DNA of 64,000 bases, from assembly GCA_963765295.1 (NCBI GenBank), contig CAVXVO010000008.1, forward strand, positions 252,290 to 316,289, read 5' to 3'. The DNA comes from PALSA-612 sp963765295 (GTDB taxonomy: Bacteria; Actinomycetota; Thermoleophilia; Gaiellales; Gaiellaceae). Below the pieces are notes generated by a model. That model was not told the origin of the DNA, did not search any database, and saw only the letters and a list, made by a program, of their open reading frames with translations. Both the position numbers and the translations under genes were made by a program. Shown here piece after piece: positions 53,221 through 61,707 of this stretch (positions within the stretch are counted from its first letter, which is position 1; each line of letters begins with the position of its first letter).

Positions 53221-54050
53221 GCACCACGGCCGGAGCCGCTTCCGCGCTGCCGCGGCTCGAGCGCAAAGGACGCCTGACCCAGGCGCGTGTGGCGCTCTCC
53301 GAGTGGACGAAGCTCCGCTCGCTGCGGTCGACGAGGTGGTCGCTCCTGGTTGCCTCCGTGCTGGCGATCGGGTTTCCGCTCCTGTTCGCGACGATCCTCT
53401 CCAACCGCTGGAGCCACCTGAGCCCGCGCGAGCGCGGCCATCGCCATCCACTCGACGTCGCGCTGTCGGGAGTCCACGTCGCCCAGCTCGCGATCGGCGT
53501 GCTCGGCGTGCTCGTGATCACCGGCGAGTACTCGACCGGGATGATCCGCTCGACGTTCATCGCCGTGCCGAAGCGCCTCCCGGTGCTGTGGGCCAAGGCC
53601 GCCGTCTACGCGGCGGTCACGCTCGCCCTGATGGTGCCCGCGGTGCTGATCGGGTTCTTCGGCAGCCAGGCGATCCTCCGCGACCACAACATCCTCGAGA
53701 TCTCGTTCTCGCATCCGGGCGTCGCGCGCACCGTGCTGGGCGGCGCCGTCTACCTGATGCTGGTCGGAGTGTTCTCGCTCGGGCTCGGGGCGATCGTGCG
53801 GAACACCGCCGGTGGCATCGCGAGCTTCGCGGCGATCATGTTCGTGATCCCGCCGCTCCTGAACATCCTGCCCTCGGACTGGAACAACGCGATCAACCCG
53901 TACCTGCCCAGCACCGCCGGCGACGCGATCTTCTCGCTCAGCCACGGCTCCGACACGCTTGCGCCCTGGCCGGGGTTCGCGCTCTTCTGCGGGTACACGG
54001 CGCTCTCGCTCGGGATCGCCGCCGTCCTGCTCGTCCGCCGCGACACCTGA
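53217..54050 (+). CDS. ABC-2 type transporter permease
   Basis: 277 residues with six hydrophobic segments after a cytoplasmic start (TQARVALSEWTKLRSLRSTR, the usual EWTKLRS box of these permeases). VITGEYSTGMIRSTFIAVP is the conserved loop of the ABC-2 family, and the C-terminal IAAVLLVRRDT ends in the typical RRD motif. Frame intact. Start overlaps the ATPase stop. Together with 52279 it forms a two-gene exporter, probably a dimer of heterodimers. Confidence 0.9.
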   Translation: MSTTAGAASALPRLERKGRLTQARVALSEWTKLRSLRSTRWSLLVASVLAIGFPLLFATILSNRWSHLSPRERGHRHPLDVALSGVHVAQLAIGVLGVLVITGEYSTGMIRSTFIAVPKRLPVLWAKAAVYAAVTLALMVPAVLIGFFGSQAILRDHNILEISFSHPGVARTVLGGAVYLMLVGVFSLGLGAIVRNTAGGIASFAAIMFVIPPLLNILPSDWNNAINPYLPSTAGDAIFSLSHGSDTLAPWPGFALFCGYTALSLGIAAVLLVRRDT

Positions 54051-54100
54051 TCGCGGGGCGATTTCACAGGCTTTTCTCAGAGTGCACCCACGAAGGATTC

Positions 54101-54124
54101 ATGTTCGCCAGGCAAGGTTCGTAG
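54101..54124 (+). CDS. 7-residue mini-ORF abutting the ferric-reductase-like gene
   Basis: MFARQGS followed by TAG, ending on the base before the next GTG. An ACGAAGGA element 6 bases upstream can serve as Shine-Dalgarno. It may deliver ribosomes to the GTG at 54125, which has none of its own. Could be chance. Confidence 0.3.
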   Translation: MFARQGS

Positions 54125-55522
54125 GTGTCTGACGTGGGTGTCGGGGTCGAGACGCGCTCTCGCGCGCCTTCGCGCGCGTCGCGGCTCGCTGCGCGGAGGG
54201 GCTGGTGGCTGACCGCCGTCGCCGTCTGGGGATTCTTCCTCGTCAACGCGGCCGTGATCGTCTGGCTCTGGTGGCACGGCGGCAACGTGAGCAACGTCCA
54301 CGGGGAGGCGGATGCGCTGACGAGCGTCGCCAGGATCACGGGCCTGCTCGGCGCGTACCTCGCTCTCGTCCAGGTCGTGCTGCTGTCCAGGATCCCGTGG
54401 CTCGAGCGGCTGGCCGGATTCGACCGGCTCACCGTCTGGCACCGCTACAACGGCTGGCTCTGCCTCGACCTCGTGATCGCCCACGTCGTGTTCTCCGTCT
54501 GGGGCTACGCGAGGCTCGACCGCTACTCGCTCGGCAAGGAGATCTCGACGATGCTCGGCGGCGGAATCTATCCGGGGATGATCACGGCGACCGTCGGGAC
54601 GGGTCTGATGATCGCCGTCGCCGCCAGCTCGGCCGTGATCGTGAAGCGGCGGCTCCGCTACGAGGCCTGGTACGCGGTCCATTTCACGGCGTATGCCGCG
54701 ATCGCGCTGGCATGGTTCCACCAGATTCCGACCGGCAACGAGCTCGTCCTCGACACCGCCGCCGCCGACTACTGGCGCGGCTTGTACGCGGCTGCGCTCG
54801 CCTTCCTCCTCGTCTTCCGCGTCGCGCAACCGATCGTGCACGCCATGCGCTACCGCCTCCGCGTCGCCTCGGTCGAAGCCGAGGCGACGGGCGTGGTGTC
54901 GGTGCGGATCACGGGGCGGGGGCTCGATCGTCTGGATGCCCGGCCCGGGCAGTTCTTCCTCTGGCGCTTCCTCGACCGGAAGCGCTGGTGGGCCGCGCAC
55001 CCCTTCTCGCTCTCCGCCGCGCCCGACGGCCGCAGCCTCAGGATCACGGTCAAGGCCCTCGGCGACTTCTCCGGCGACCTCGGCACCGTTGCGGCGGGAA
55101 CGCGCGTCGTCGCCGAGGGGCCGCTTGGCCACTTCACCGAGGACGCACGGCTGCGCGACGGGGTCGTCCTCATCGCCGGCGGCATCGGCATCACGCCCGT
55201 TCGCGCGCTCGCAGAGCGGATGGACGGCGACGTCGTGCTCCTCTACCGCGTCCTCCGCGACGAGGACGTCGTCTTCCGCGAGGAGCTCGAGACTCTGTCG
55301 CGGGAGCGCGGCATCCGGGTCGAGCTCGTCGTCGGCGACCACGCGACTCCCGAGGGCGCGCGGCTGCTCTCGCCCGAGCACCTGCGAGAGCTGGTCCCCG
55401 ACCTCGACGACCGCGACGTCTACGTCTGCGGGCCGCCCGCCATGACGGATGCGCTCGTGAAGAGCGTTCGCCGGGCCGGAGTCTCCCATCACCACATCCA
55501 CGCCGAACGCTTCGCTCTCTGA
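54125..55522 (+). CDS. Transmembrane ferric-reductase-like flavocytochrome
   Basis: 465 residues. The N-terminal half has six helices with heme-ligand-type histidines (RYNGWLCLDLVIAHVVFSVW, AVHFTAYAAIALAWFHQ), as in ferric reductase/NOX domains. The C-terminal half is a ferredoxin-NADP-reductase unit: FAD motif HPFSLSAAPDG, NAD(P) motif IAGGIGITPVRAL, and VYVCGPPAMTDALVKSVRR. It would take electrons from cytoplasmic NAD(P)H through FAD and heme to the outer face. The following FMN-binding protein and ApbE supply a flavinylated acceptor, so the three form one electron-transfer module. Confidence 0.88.
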   Translation: MSDVGVGVETRSRAPSRASRLAARRGWWLTAVAVWGFFLVNAAVIVWLWWHGGNVSNVHGEADALTSVARITGLLGAYLALVQVVLLSRIPWLERLAGFDRLTVWHRYNGWLCLDLVIAHVVFSVWGYARLDRYSLGKEISTMLGGGIYPGMITATVGTGLMIAVAASSAVIVKRRLRYEAWYAVHFTAYAAIALAWFHQIPTGNELVLDTAAADYWRGLYAAALAFLLVFRVAQPIVHAMRYRLRVASVEAEATGVVSVRITGRGLDRLDARPGQFFLWRFLDRKRWWAAHPFSLSAAPDGRSLRITVKALGDFSGDLGTVAAGTRVVAEGPLGHFTEDARLRDGVVLIAGGIGITPVRALAERMDGDVVLLYRVLRDEDVVFREELETLSRERGIRVELVVGDHATPEGARLLSPEHLRELVPDLDDRDVYVCGPPAMTDALVKSVRRAGVSHHHIHAERFAL

Positions 55523-55535
55523 CGAAAGGACAACG

Positions 55536-55970
55536 ATGCGACGAACTGCCAGAGCTCTGACCACCCTCGCGGTGCTCGCCCTCCCGCTCGCGAACATGAC
55601 CGCGCGCGCGGCGGCGGCGACCGCGACCGCCGTGAAGAAGAAGACGGTCTGGAAGAAGGTCGTCGGCCCGCAGGCCCAGGCCGACCGCTGGGGCTACGTC
55701 GAGGTGACGCTGGTCGTCCGGAAGACGACCGTCAAGAGCGGCTCGAAGACGAAGGTCACGCGCAAGATCACGGGCGTGCCGATTCCGGTCTATCCGAACC
55801 ACACCGGACGCTCGATCTTCATCAGCCAGAACGCGATCCCGATCCTGATCGGCGAGGTGCTGCAGGCCCAGTACGACCCGAACATCAACATGATCTCGGG
55901 CGCGACCTATACGAGCCAGGCGTTCATCCAGTCGCTGCAGGCCGCGCTCGTGAAGGCGAAGAGGGTCTGA
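55536..55970 (+). CDS. Secreted FMN-binding domain protein (flavinylation target)
   Basis: 144 residues: signal peptide (RALTTLAVLALPLANMTARA), a Lys-rich linker, then an FMN_bind domain with GYVEVTLVVRKTTVK and the flavinylation motif MISGATYTSQAFIQSLQAAL, in which the Thr of SGATYTS receives FMN. Predicted to act outside the membrane as an electron carrier fed by the upstream reductase. A Shine-Dalgarno (GAAAGGA) precedes ATG. The stop overlaps the apbE start (TGATG). Confidence 0.9.
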   Translation: MRRTARALTTLAVLALPLANMTARAAAATATAVKKKTVWKKVVGPQAQADRWGYVEVTLVVRKTTVKSGSKTKVTRKITGVPIPVYPNHTGRSIFISQNAIPILIGEVLQAQYDPNINMISGATYTSQAFIQSLQAALVKAKRV

Positions 55971-56737
55971 TGGCCACGGCGGTCGGCACGCAGCGCGTCG
56001 AGCACGTGATGGGCATGCCGATCGTGGTCGACGTCCGCGACGGCGTCGGCGAGGGCCCGGTCGACGAGCTGTTCGAGTGGCTCCGCCAGGTCGACGCGGT
56101 GTTCAGCACCTACAGGGAAGACAGCGACATCTCGCGTCTGAACCGCGGCGAGATCGAGCTGCACGCCGCCCACCCGGACGTTCGCGAGGTGCTGGAGAGC
56201 GCCGAGGAGCTGCGACTGGCGACGTCGGGCTACTTCGACGTGCGCGCCGCGGCACCCGTCGGCGTCGACCCCTCGGGCCTGGTGAAGGGCTGGTCGGTGG
56301 AGCGGGGAGCCGCGATCCTCGAGCGCGCCGGCTCGGCCAACTTCGCGATCAACGCCGGCGGCGACATCGTCGTTCGTGGCGGCGCGCTGCCGGACCTCCA
56401 CTGGCGGATCGGCATCGAGCACCCGAGGCGGCGGGACGCCGTCGCGGAGGTGGTCGAGCTGAGCGACGCGGCCGTCGCTACCTCGGCGACATACGCGCGC
56501 GGCGAGCACGTCCTCGATCCGCACACGGGCCGCCCGCCCGAAGGGCTGCTCTCGGTGACGGTGGTCGGCCCCGATCTCGGCACCGCCGACGCCTACGCCA
56601 CCGCCGCCTTTGCGATGGGAGCCCGCGGGCCACACTGGACGGCGCGTCTCCCGCGCGGCTACGAGGCGATGTCGGTTCTCGGCGACGAGACCGTCCTCTA
56701 CACCAGCGGCTTCCCGCGGATCGCGGCCGCAGCCTGA
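55970..56737 (+). CDS. apbE: FAD:protein FMN transferase
   Basis: ApbE attaches FMN from FAD to Thr in FMN_bind domains. 255 residues: MGMPIVVDV at the start, DAVFSTYREDSDISRLNRG, the substrate region DPSGLVKGWSVERGA, NAGGDIVVRG, and the Mg/FAD motif ARGEHVLDPHTGRPP with TADAYATAAFAMG. There is no signal peptide or lipobox, unlike many ApbE proteins, so flavinylation may occur before export or by an unusual route. Start overlaps the stop of its presumed substrate gene. Confidence 0.93.
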   Translation: MATAVGTQRVEHVMGMPIVVDVRDGVGEGPVDELFEWLRQVDAVFSTYREDSDISRLNRGEIELHAAHPDVREVLESAEELRLATSGYFDVRAAAPVGVDPSGLVKGWSVERGAAILERAGSANFAINAGGDIVVRGGALPDLHWRIGIEHPRRRDAVAEVVELSDAAVATSATYARGEHVLDPHTGRPPEGLLSVTVVGPDLGTADAYATAAFAMGARGPHWTARLPRGYEAMSVLGDETVLYTSGFPRIAAAA

Positions 56738-56779
56738 TCGCCTAGGGCGCAGGCCGCCAGGCCTCGAGCGTTGCGGCAA

Positions 56780-59098
56780 CTACTGCGCCGGAAGATTCGA
56801 GGGCGGCGAGGACGGTGCAGAGACGAGGTAGACGCAGCGGCGGTGGTCGAAGGGAAGCGGCGAGCGGCCGATCCTCGTCACGAGCTGCGCAGTTCCGTCG
56901 AGGTCGTAGTGTTCTCCGGCCGCCGGTAGGGGCCCCGTCCGGTGGATCAACTGATAGCCGTCCCCGCCGGATGTGAAGCACAGGTGACCATTCTCGGCCG
57001 GCTCGTCGTCAACGCCGGCTGACACCGCACGTTTGCCTGCCAGCTCTTCGAGAGCCTGTGCGAGAACTCGCCGCGTTTCGGAATGGCTGGCTGCTTCCTC
57101 GGCCAGTCGAGACTCGACGTCTGCGAGCCTGAGCTCGAGGGCTGCACGCTGGTCGGCGGACGCCACGGTCAGCTCGGTTCTCTCAGCGTCGAGCTGGTCG
57201 ACGGTTGCGGTCAGCTCGGTGATACGTGCATCGGCCTTGCGGAGCTTCGCCGCGGCCTCGTCCTTGCCCCGGCCGGTTGACGCATGCGCCTCACGTTCCC
57301 CTGCCAGTTCCGACTCCAAGGCGCGGAGCTGTTCGCCGAGCTTGCCCACGTGTGCGGACAACTCTTCAGCGCGATTGCCTGCGATTGCCAGGCGCTCCTC
57401 GAGCTCAGTGCTGGCCGACTGGGCTTCGTCCCGCTCGCGTGCCGACTCCTGCAGGCGGCCGGTCAGCTCGACCTTTTCCTGCTCGAATTCGATCGCCTCG
57501 AGCCGGGCCTGGCCAAGCTCGGTGAGCAGATCATCGCGCTCGCTCCGCGCGGCACCGAGGTCGGCCTCGAGTTGTTCGATGGTGCCGCGTGCCCGGGCGA
57601 CTTCTGCGAAGGCGTGTTCGGAGTCGCGTTGCGTTCGTTCGTGTCCGTCCCGCTCCTCGTGGAGTGTTGCCTGGGCCACTGTGAGCTGGCCGTTGAGGTC
57701 TGAGAGCTGTTGCTCAACTTCGGCGAGGGTGTGGCGGGTGCTCTCGGTCTCGGTGTGGGCTGTGTCGCGTTCGGCCTGGAGGTTGTCGTAGTCTCGTCGC
57801 AGTTCTTGGAGGGCGCCGCGTGCCTGGACGACTTCTGCGAGCGCGTGTTCGGAGTCGTGCCGCGTTCGTTTGTGTGCGTCTCGTTCGGTTTCGAGAGCTT
57901 CTTGGGCGGCTATGAGCTGGTCGCCTAGGCCTGTCTGCTGTTGCTCGAGTTCGGCGAGGGTGTGACGGGTGCTCTCGGTCTCGGTGTGGGCTGTGTCGCA
58001 TTCGGCCCGAAGGTTGGCGTTGTCTCGTCGCAGTTCTTGGAGGCTGTCGCGTGCTTGCGCGGCTTCCGCGAAGGCGTGTTCGAACTCGTGCCGCGTTCGT
58101 CCGTGTGCCTCCCGCTCCTCGTCGAGTGTCGCTTCCAGGCGGACGGCTTGCCCGGAAAGCTCGGACACGCTCGCCCCGAGTTTGCTGATCTGGTCCCTAG
58201 CGACATGGAGGTCGTGCTCGCGTTCGGCAGCGTCTCGTTCGCGGGCTGCGGCCAGCTCGGCGACCCGCTCACTGAGCTCGTCGCGGGCGCCCTCCGCCTC
58301 GGTGAGGAGGCGCCGGAGCTGTTCGTCACGGTCGTCGCGTTCGAGCAGGGCTGCCTCGAGCTCTGCGACTCTGACGGCCTGGACACGGAGATCGCTGTGG
58401 GCGGCTGTAAGGTCGTGCTCGAGACGTTCGCCGCCCTTTCGAGCTTCGAGGTCTTGCCTCTCCTTTGTTGCTCTGAGCGATGCAATTTCCGCCTGAAGCC
58501 CAGCCAGGCTCTGCTCTCGTTCGGACACGCGCTCGCGGAGCACTTCGACTTCGCGGTGTCCTTCCCGCAGCCGTTCATCGACCGGAGCAGGCTCGCTCGC
58601 GGCCTTGCCGTCGAGCGCCTGCAACTGGTGCATCTCCAGCCGGATCTCCTCGACGTCCGCTTCGTCGAGCTCGAATGCAGCATCGTCGAATTCTGTCGTC
58701 TCGGGCTCGGGCTCGGGCTCCGACCGATCTTCTCGAGTCGCCCCGATCTTCCTGGCGAGCGCGTCGCCAAATGATGATCGATCGTCGTCGACCGGCGACG
58801 GATCCGGCATCGCGCCCGGTCGGGCGTTGCGGCGGCGGATCTCGGACCACAGTCCCGTGCCGAAACCGTCCTCTCTCGCCACTTCGCGGCCGAGCTGCTC
58901 CATCAACGCCTGCGTCAACTCGGGAGAGGAGATCAGGTTGCGTCTGACGAGGATCTCGCCCAGGCGAAGCCCCGTCGCTGCTTGCTCGGCAAGGGCCTGC
59001 TCGATCTGTTCCTCACTGACCAGGCCTCTCTCGACGAAGAGCTCGCCGATCGGGCGCCACGGGATCTGGGCCGCTTCCACGACCCTCCGTATCGGCAT
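56780..59098 (-). CDS. MshEN-like domain and giant coiled-coil protein (paralogue 2)
   Basis: 772 residues with the same layout as the protein at 34010. MshEN-like domain at residues 14-70 (WRPIGELFVERGLVSEEQIE, LRLGEILVRRNLISSPELTQ), acidic linker, about 550 residues of nearly continuous heptad coiled coil, then a C-terminal module (HLCFTSGGDGYQLIHRTG, VTRIGRSPLPFDHRRCVYL) shared with the paralogue. The coiled coil contains three tandem 77-residue repeats (11 heptads each). No membrane segment or signal peptide. It is transcribed divergently, 60 bases from a tandem-MshEN gene. The length would give a rod roughly 80 nm long if fully helical (estimate). Function unknown; a scaffold or cytoskeletal role is inference. 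Confidence 0.78.
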   Translation of the reverse strand: MPIRRVVEAAQIPWRPIGELFVERGLVSEEQIEQALAEQAATGLRLGEILVRRNLISSPELTQALMEQLGREVAREDGFGTGLWSEIRRRNARPGAMPDPSPVDDDRSSFGDALARKIGATREDRSEPEPEPETTEFDDAAFELDEADVEEIRLEMHQLQALDGKAASEPAPVDERLREGHREVEVLRERVSEREQSLAGLQAEIASLRATKERQDLEARKGGERLEHDLTAAHSDLRVQAVRVAELEAALLERDDRDEQLRRLLTEAEGARDELSERVAELAAARERDAAEREHDLHVARDQISKLGASVSELSGQAVRLEATLDEEREAHGRTRHEFEHAFAEAAQARDSLQELRRDNANLRAECDTAHTETESTRHTLAELEQQQTGLGDQLIAAQEALETERDAHKRTRHDSEHALAEVVQARGALQELRRDYDNLQAERDTAHTETESTRHTLAEVEQQLSDLNGQLTVAQATLHEERDGHERTQRDSEHAFAEVARARGTIEQLEADLGAARSERDDLLTELGQARLEAIEFEQEKVELTGRLQESARERDEAQSASTELEERLAIAGNRAEELSAHVGKLGEQLRALESELAGEREAHASTGRGKDEAAAKLRKADARITELTATVDQLDAERTELTVASADQRAALELRLADVESRLAEEAASHSETRRVLAQALEELAGKRAVSAGVDDEPAENGHLCFTSGGDGYQLIHRTGPLPAAGEHYDLDGTAQLVTRIGRSPLPFDHRRCVYLVSAPSSPPSNLPAQ
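57467..58159 (-). repeat. Three tandem 231-bp repeats (77 codons, 11 heptads each)
   Basis: Units 58159-57929, 57928-57698 and 57697-57467 on the minus strand. The first two are near-identical over TAHTETESTRHTLAE and QELRRD; the third has diverged in its second half. The period is exactly 231 bases, e.g. TTCGGCGAGGGTGTG at 57719 and again, with one change, at 57950. Confidence 0.85.
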
Positions 59099-59158
59099 GA
59101 GCTAACCGGCACTTGAGGGGGCCTCTGGCGGGAAGCGGACTCAAGCGATGGTTGACAC

Positions 59159-59878
59159 ATGCCGATAGCGGGGGGCATGGCCGCTGTGCCCTCGGTCACG
59201 AGAGTTCGTCGAAAGCCCCTCGGTCAGGTGCTGCTCGAGATGGGCGCGATCACTCCCGAGCAACTCCAACACATCCTCGCTGTTCAGAGACACGATGGGA
59301 GGCTGCTGGGCGAGATCGTGGTCGATCGCGGCCTTGTCTCCCCGCTTGCGCTCGCAGCCGCTCTCTCGCAGCAGAAACGACAACTCGGCATCGCCAAGGT
59401 GCCCGCACCGGTCAGACCCGCTTCCTGGAAGCCGCTGGGTCGCATCCTGGTCGACCGTCACCGGATCACCCAGGTGCAGCTGCGACAGGCGCTGGCCGAT
59501 CAGCAAGAGGCGGGTGGGTTCCTGGGCGGGATCCTGATCGAGCGAGGATGGATTACTCCGGCCGAACTGGTCGCCGCACTCGCCGAGCAGCTCGCACCGG
59601 CAGAGGAAGGCGGCAATCACTTCTACGTGCGTGAGTGCGTATCAGACGAGGTCCGCACCCTGCACGCGGCCGCGAGCTTCATCGACGCGAGCGACTACGT
59701 CTTCGAACAGGTCCTGGTGGATCGAGAGCCGGAGCGGCTCGAGATCGTCCGCGGGAGCGGTCAGGGAGCAGAGGTCGTGTGGAGTTTCCAGCGTGTGGAA
59801 CGTCGGCAGGTGTCCAGTACCGACCTCCTCAACATCTTCAGGTTCCTGGCCGGCGCGTTGGATACGGCTCCCTCGTAG
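59159..59878 (+). CDS. Tandem MshEN-like domain protein
   Basis: 239 residues. Two MshEN-like units: about residues 19-72 (KPLGQVLLEMGAITPEQLQ, LLGEIVVDRGLVSPLAL) and about 90-147 (KPLGRILVDRHRITQVQLRQ, FLGGILIERGWITPAELVAA). A C-terminal domain of about 90 residues with mixed alpha/beta pattern (FYVRECVSDEVRTLHAAASF, LEIVRGSGQGAEVVWSFQRV) follows. There is no ATPase domain, so it is not a pilus or secretion motor. Divergent from the giant coiled-coil gene and followed 8 bases on by a second coiled-coil gene. Two units could form a c-di-GMP-type site, but the RLG motifs are altered to PLG and LLG/FLG. ATG 59159 is used; ATG 59177 is also possible. Confidence 0.72.
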   Translation: MPIAGGMAAVPSVTRVRRKPLGQVLLEMGAITPEQLQHILAVQRHDGRLLGEIVVDRGLVSPLALAAALSQQKRQLGIAKVPAPVRPASWKPLGRILVDRHRITQVQLRQALADQQEAGGFLGGILIERGWITPAELVAALAEQLAPAEEGGNHFYVRECVSDEVRTLHAAASFIDASDYVFEQVLVDREPERLEIVRGSGQGAEVVWSFQRVERRQVSSTDLLNIFRFLAGALDTAPS

Positions 59879-59886
59879 AGATCATC

Positions 59887-60396
59887 ATGCGCGACCGCGG
59901 AGTTGACGCGAGAGGGTCGGCTCCGATCGAGGGGAGTGATGGCTTCGACGCGAGCTCCACCGGCGAGCCGGCAGCGACGAATGGCCCAACGCTTCGCGTC
60001 GTGCCCTCGGAACCGCCTTCGAGCGGCCAGTCGGTATCTCCCGCCACCGCCGGCGATGCCGACATCGAACTGCTCGAACGCCGCAGATACCTGGTGGGAG
60101 TCCGCGAGCGCGCGCTCAACGACCGCGTGGCCGAGCTCGATCGACGAGAGACCACCCTCGACGAACGTGAGGCGGCGCTCAGCCTCCAGGAGGCGGAGCA
60201 CCAGATTGCAGCGGCGCTCGAGAAGGAGGCACTCGCAGTCCGCGCGCAGGAGCTCGACGAGCTCGCCACTCGACTCGAACGCAAAGAGGCTCAGGTCGCC
60301 GACTATGTCGTCCAGGCCCAGCGGCAGCTCATACGGGCTGCGACTCCTGAGCCGCAAGCCCAGCCCTCGCGGAGTGGGTGGCGACGCCGCCGCTGA
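59887..60396 (+). CDS. Small coiled-coil protein in the MshEN locus
   Basis: 169 residues: a Ser/Pro/Gly-rich disordered N-terminus (about 1-60) and a charged coiled coil (about 61-145: LNDRVAELDRRETTLDEREA, LATRLERKEAQVADYV) ending in a basic tail (SGWRRRR). It lies 8 bases after the tandem-MshEN gene and is surely cotranscribed. No enzyme motif, membrane helix or signal. Likely a partner of the larger coiled-coil proteins; that is inference from context. Confidence 0.6.
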   Translation: MRDRGVDARGSAPIEGSDGFDASSTGEPAATNGPTLRVVPSEPPSSGQSVSPATAGDADIELLERRRYLVGVRERALNDRVAELDRRETTLDEREAALSLQEAEHQIAAALEKEALAVRAQELDELATRLERKEAQVADYVVQAQRQLIRAATPEPQAQPSRSGWRRRR

Positions 60397-60456
60397 GCTC
60401 CTGAAGGGGCGAGCCGAACCAGGAGCCGAAGAGGTCGACGGTAGCCGCGGTTGACT

Positions 60457-61659
60457 CTACGCTGGAGTCGAGACCACCTCCGGCTCCGTGCGCTGAGTGG
60501 GCGCGACGCGGCGATGGGGAGCGAAGAGGCAGGCAATCGCGAGCAGCCCCGCATTCCCGACGATCAGCCACAGGACGGCGGTGAAGGATCCGGTGGCGTC
60601 GCGGACGGCGCCGAAGAGGAACGGCGCGAGCGAGGAGAGCGCGTACCCGACGCCGAGCATCATCGCCGCCATGCCGGCCACCTCGCGCGCTCCGGCGCCC
60701 ACGTCGAGCGGCAGCGTCATCAGCGACGGGAACGTGACGCCGACCCAGATTCCGATCAGGACGGCCCACGCCCACCCTGCCGCGGGGAGGAGCACGGCCC
60801 CGATCCCGGTGACGAAGAGCAGGATCGCTCCGCTCGTGAGGTACAGCCGTCGCGAGCCGTGGTGGTCGCCGGCCCAGGCGACAAGGAGGCTGACGGGGAG
60901 CGTGACGACGCTGATGACGGTGATCAGCCCACCTGCGCTCGCCTGGCTCCAGCCTCGCTCCACGTAGGCAGTCGGCAGCCAGGCCGTGATCCCGTAGTAG
61001 GCGATCGAGGTGAGGGTGAAGATCGAGACCAGGCGCCAGGCGACCGTGTTCCGCCAGGGGAAGTGCGGCGGCTTCTCATCGGGGCGCTCGTGTGGCGGCT
61101 GGTGTGCCGTGAGCAAGAGCCAGGCGAGAAGGAGCAGCGCCGTGAAGCCCGAGATGGCGACCAGCGACCCGCGCCAGCCCCAGGCGAGCGTCGCAAGCGG
61201 CACGGCCACCGCGGCGGCGACGGCGGCACCGAGGCTGATCCCGGTGGCGTAGACGCCGGTGGCGAACGCGGGCCGCTCGGGCCACGCCTCCTTGACCGCG
61301 CGCGGCATCAGCGTGCCCGCGATCGCCACGCCGATCCCGACGGGAACCGTCAGCAGGATCACCGCGGCGGCCGCCGGCACGAGGGCCCGCGCCACGCCGA
61401 ACGCGCCGATCAGGCCCAGCGCGAGCGCGATCGACCTGCGCGCGCCGATCCGGTGCGCGAGGCGGACGCCCACGGTCGCGAACAGGCCCATGCACAGGAC
61501 GACGAGCGTGGGGAGCAGGCCGGCCACCGAGTGCGAGACGTGCAGCCCTTTCTGGATCGAGGGCAGGAGCGGCCCGACGGCGACGATCTGCGGGCGCAGG
61601 CAGAGCGACGCCGCGAACAACCCGGCGAGCAGCAGATGGTGTTCCCCTGCCTTGCGCAC
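60457..61659 (-). CDS. MFS transporter, cyanate/NimT (CynX-like) type
   Basis: A 12-helix transporter of 400 residues. LCLRPQIVAVGPLLPSIQKG at helix 1 and TGISLGAAVAAAVAVPLA in helix 5 are typical of the CynX/NimT branch, which exports or imports small organic anions, nitroimidazoles or cyanate. I chose GTG 61659 because a minus-strand -10 box (TAGGTT) ends 8 bases before it; the frame also opens at GTG 61713. Unlike the MFS gene at 49627 this one has no frame break. Substrate unknown. Confidence 0.88.
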   Translation of the reverse strand: MRKAGEHHLLLAGLFAASLCLRPQIVAVGPLLPSIQKGLHVSHSVAGLLPTLVVLCMGLFATVGVRLAHRIGARRSIALALGLIGAFGVARALVPAAAAVILLTVPVGIGVAIAGTLMPRAVKEAWPERPAFATGVYATGISLGAAVAAAVAVPLATLAWGWRGSLVAISGFTALLLLAWLLLTAHQPPHERPDEKPPHFPWRNTVAWRLVSIFTLTSIAYYGITAWLPTAYVERGWSQASAGGLITVISVVTLPVSLLVAWAGDHHGSRRLYLTSGAILLFVTGIGAVLLPAAGWAWAVLIGIWVGVTFPSLMTLPLDVGAGAREVAGMAAMMLGVGYALSSLAPFLFGAVRDATGSFTAVLWLIVGNAGLLAIACLFAPHRRVAPTQRTEPEVVSTPA

Positions 61660-61667
61660 CCGAGGTA

Positions 61668-61673
61668 AACCTA
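61668..61673 (-). promoter_or_regulatory. -10 box (TAGGTT) for leaderless MFS gene
   Basis: On the minus strand TAGGTT ends 8 bases before GTG 61659, with TTGCCG 16 bases upstream as a fair -35. Confidence 0.5.
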
Positions 61674-61707
61674 CTGACAGGACCGCACGCGGCAAGATAC
61701 GCCGATC

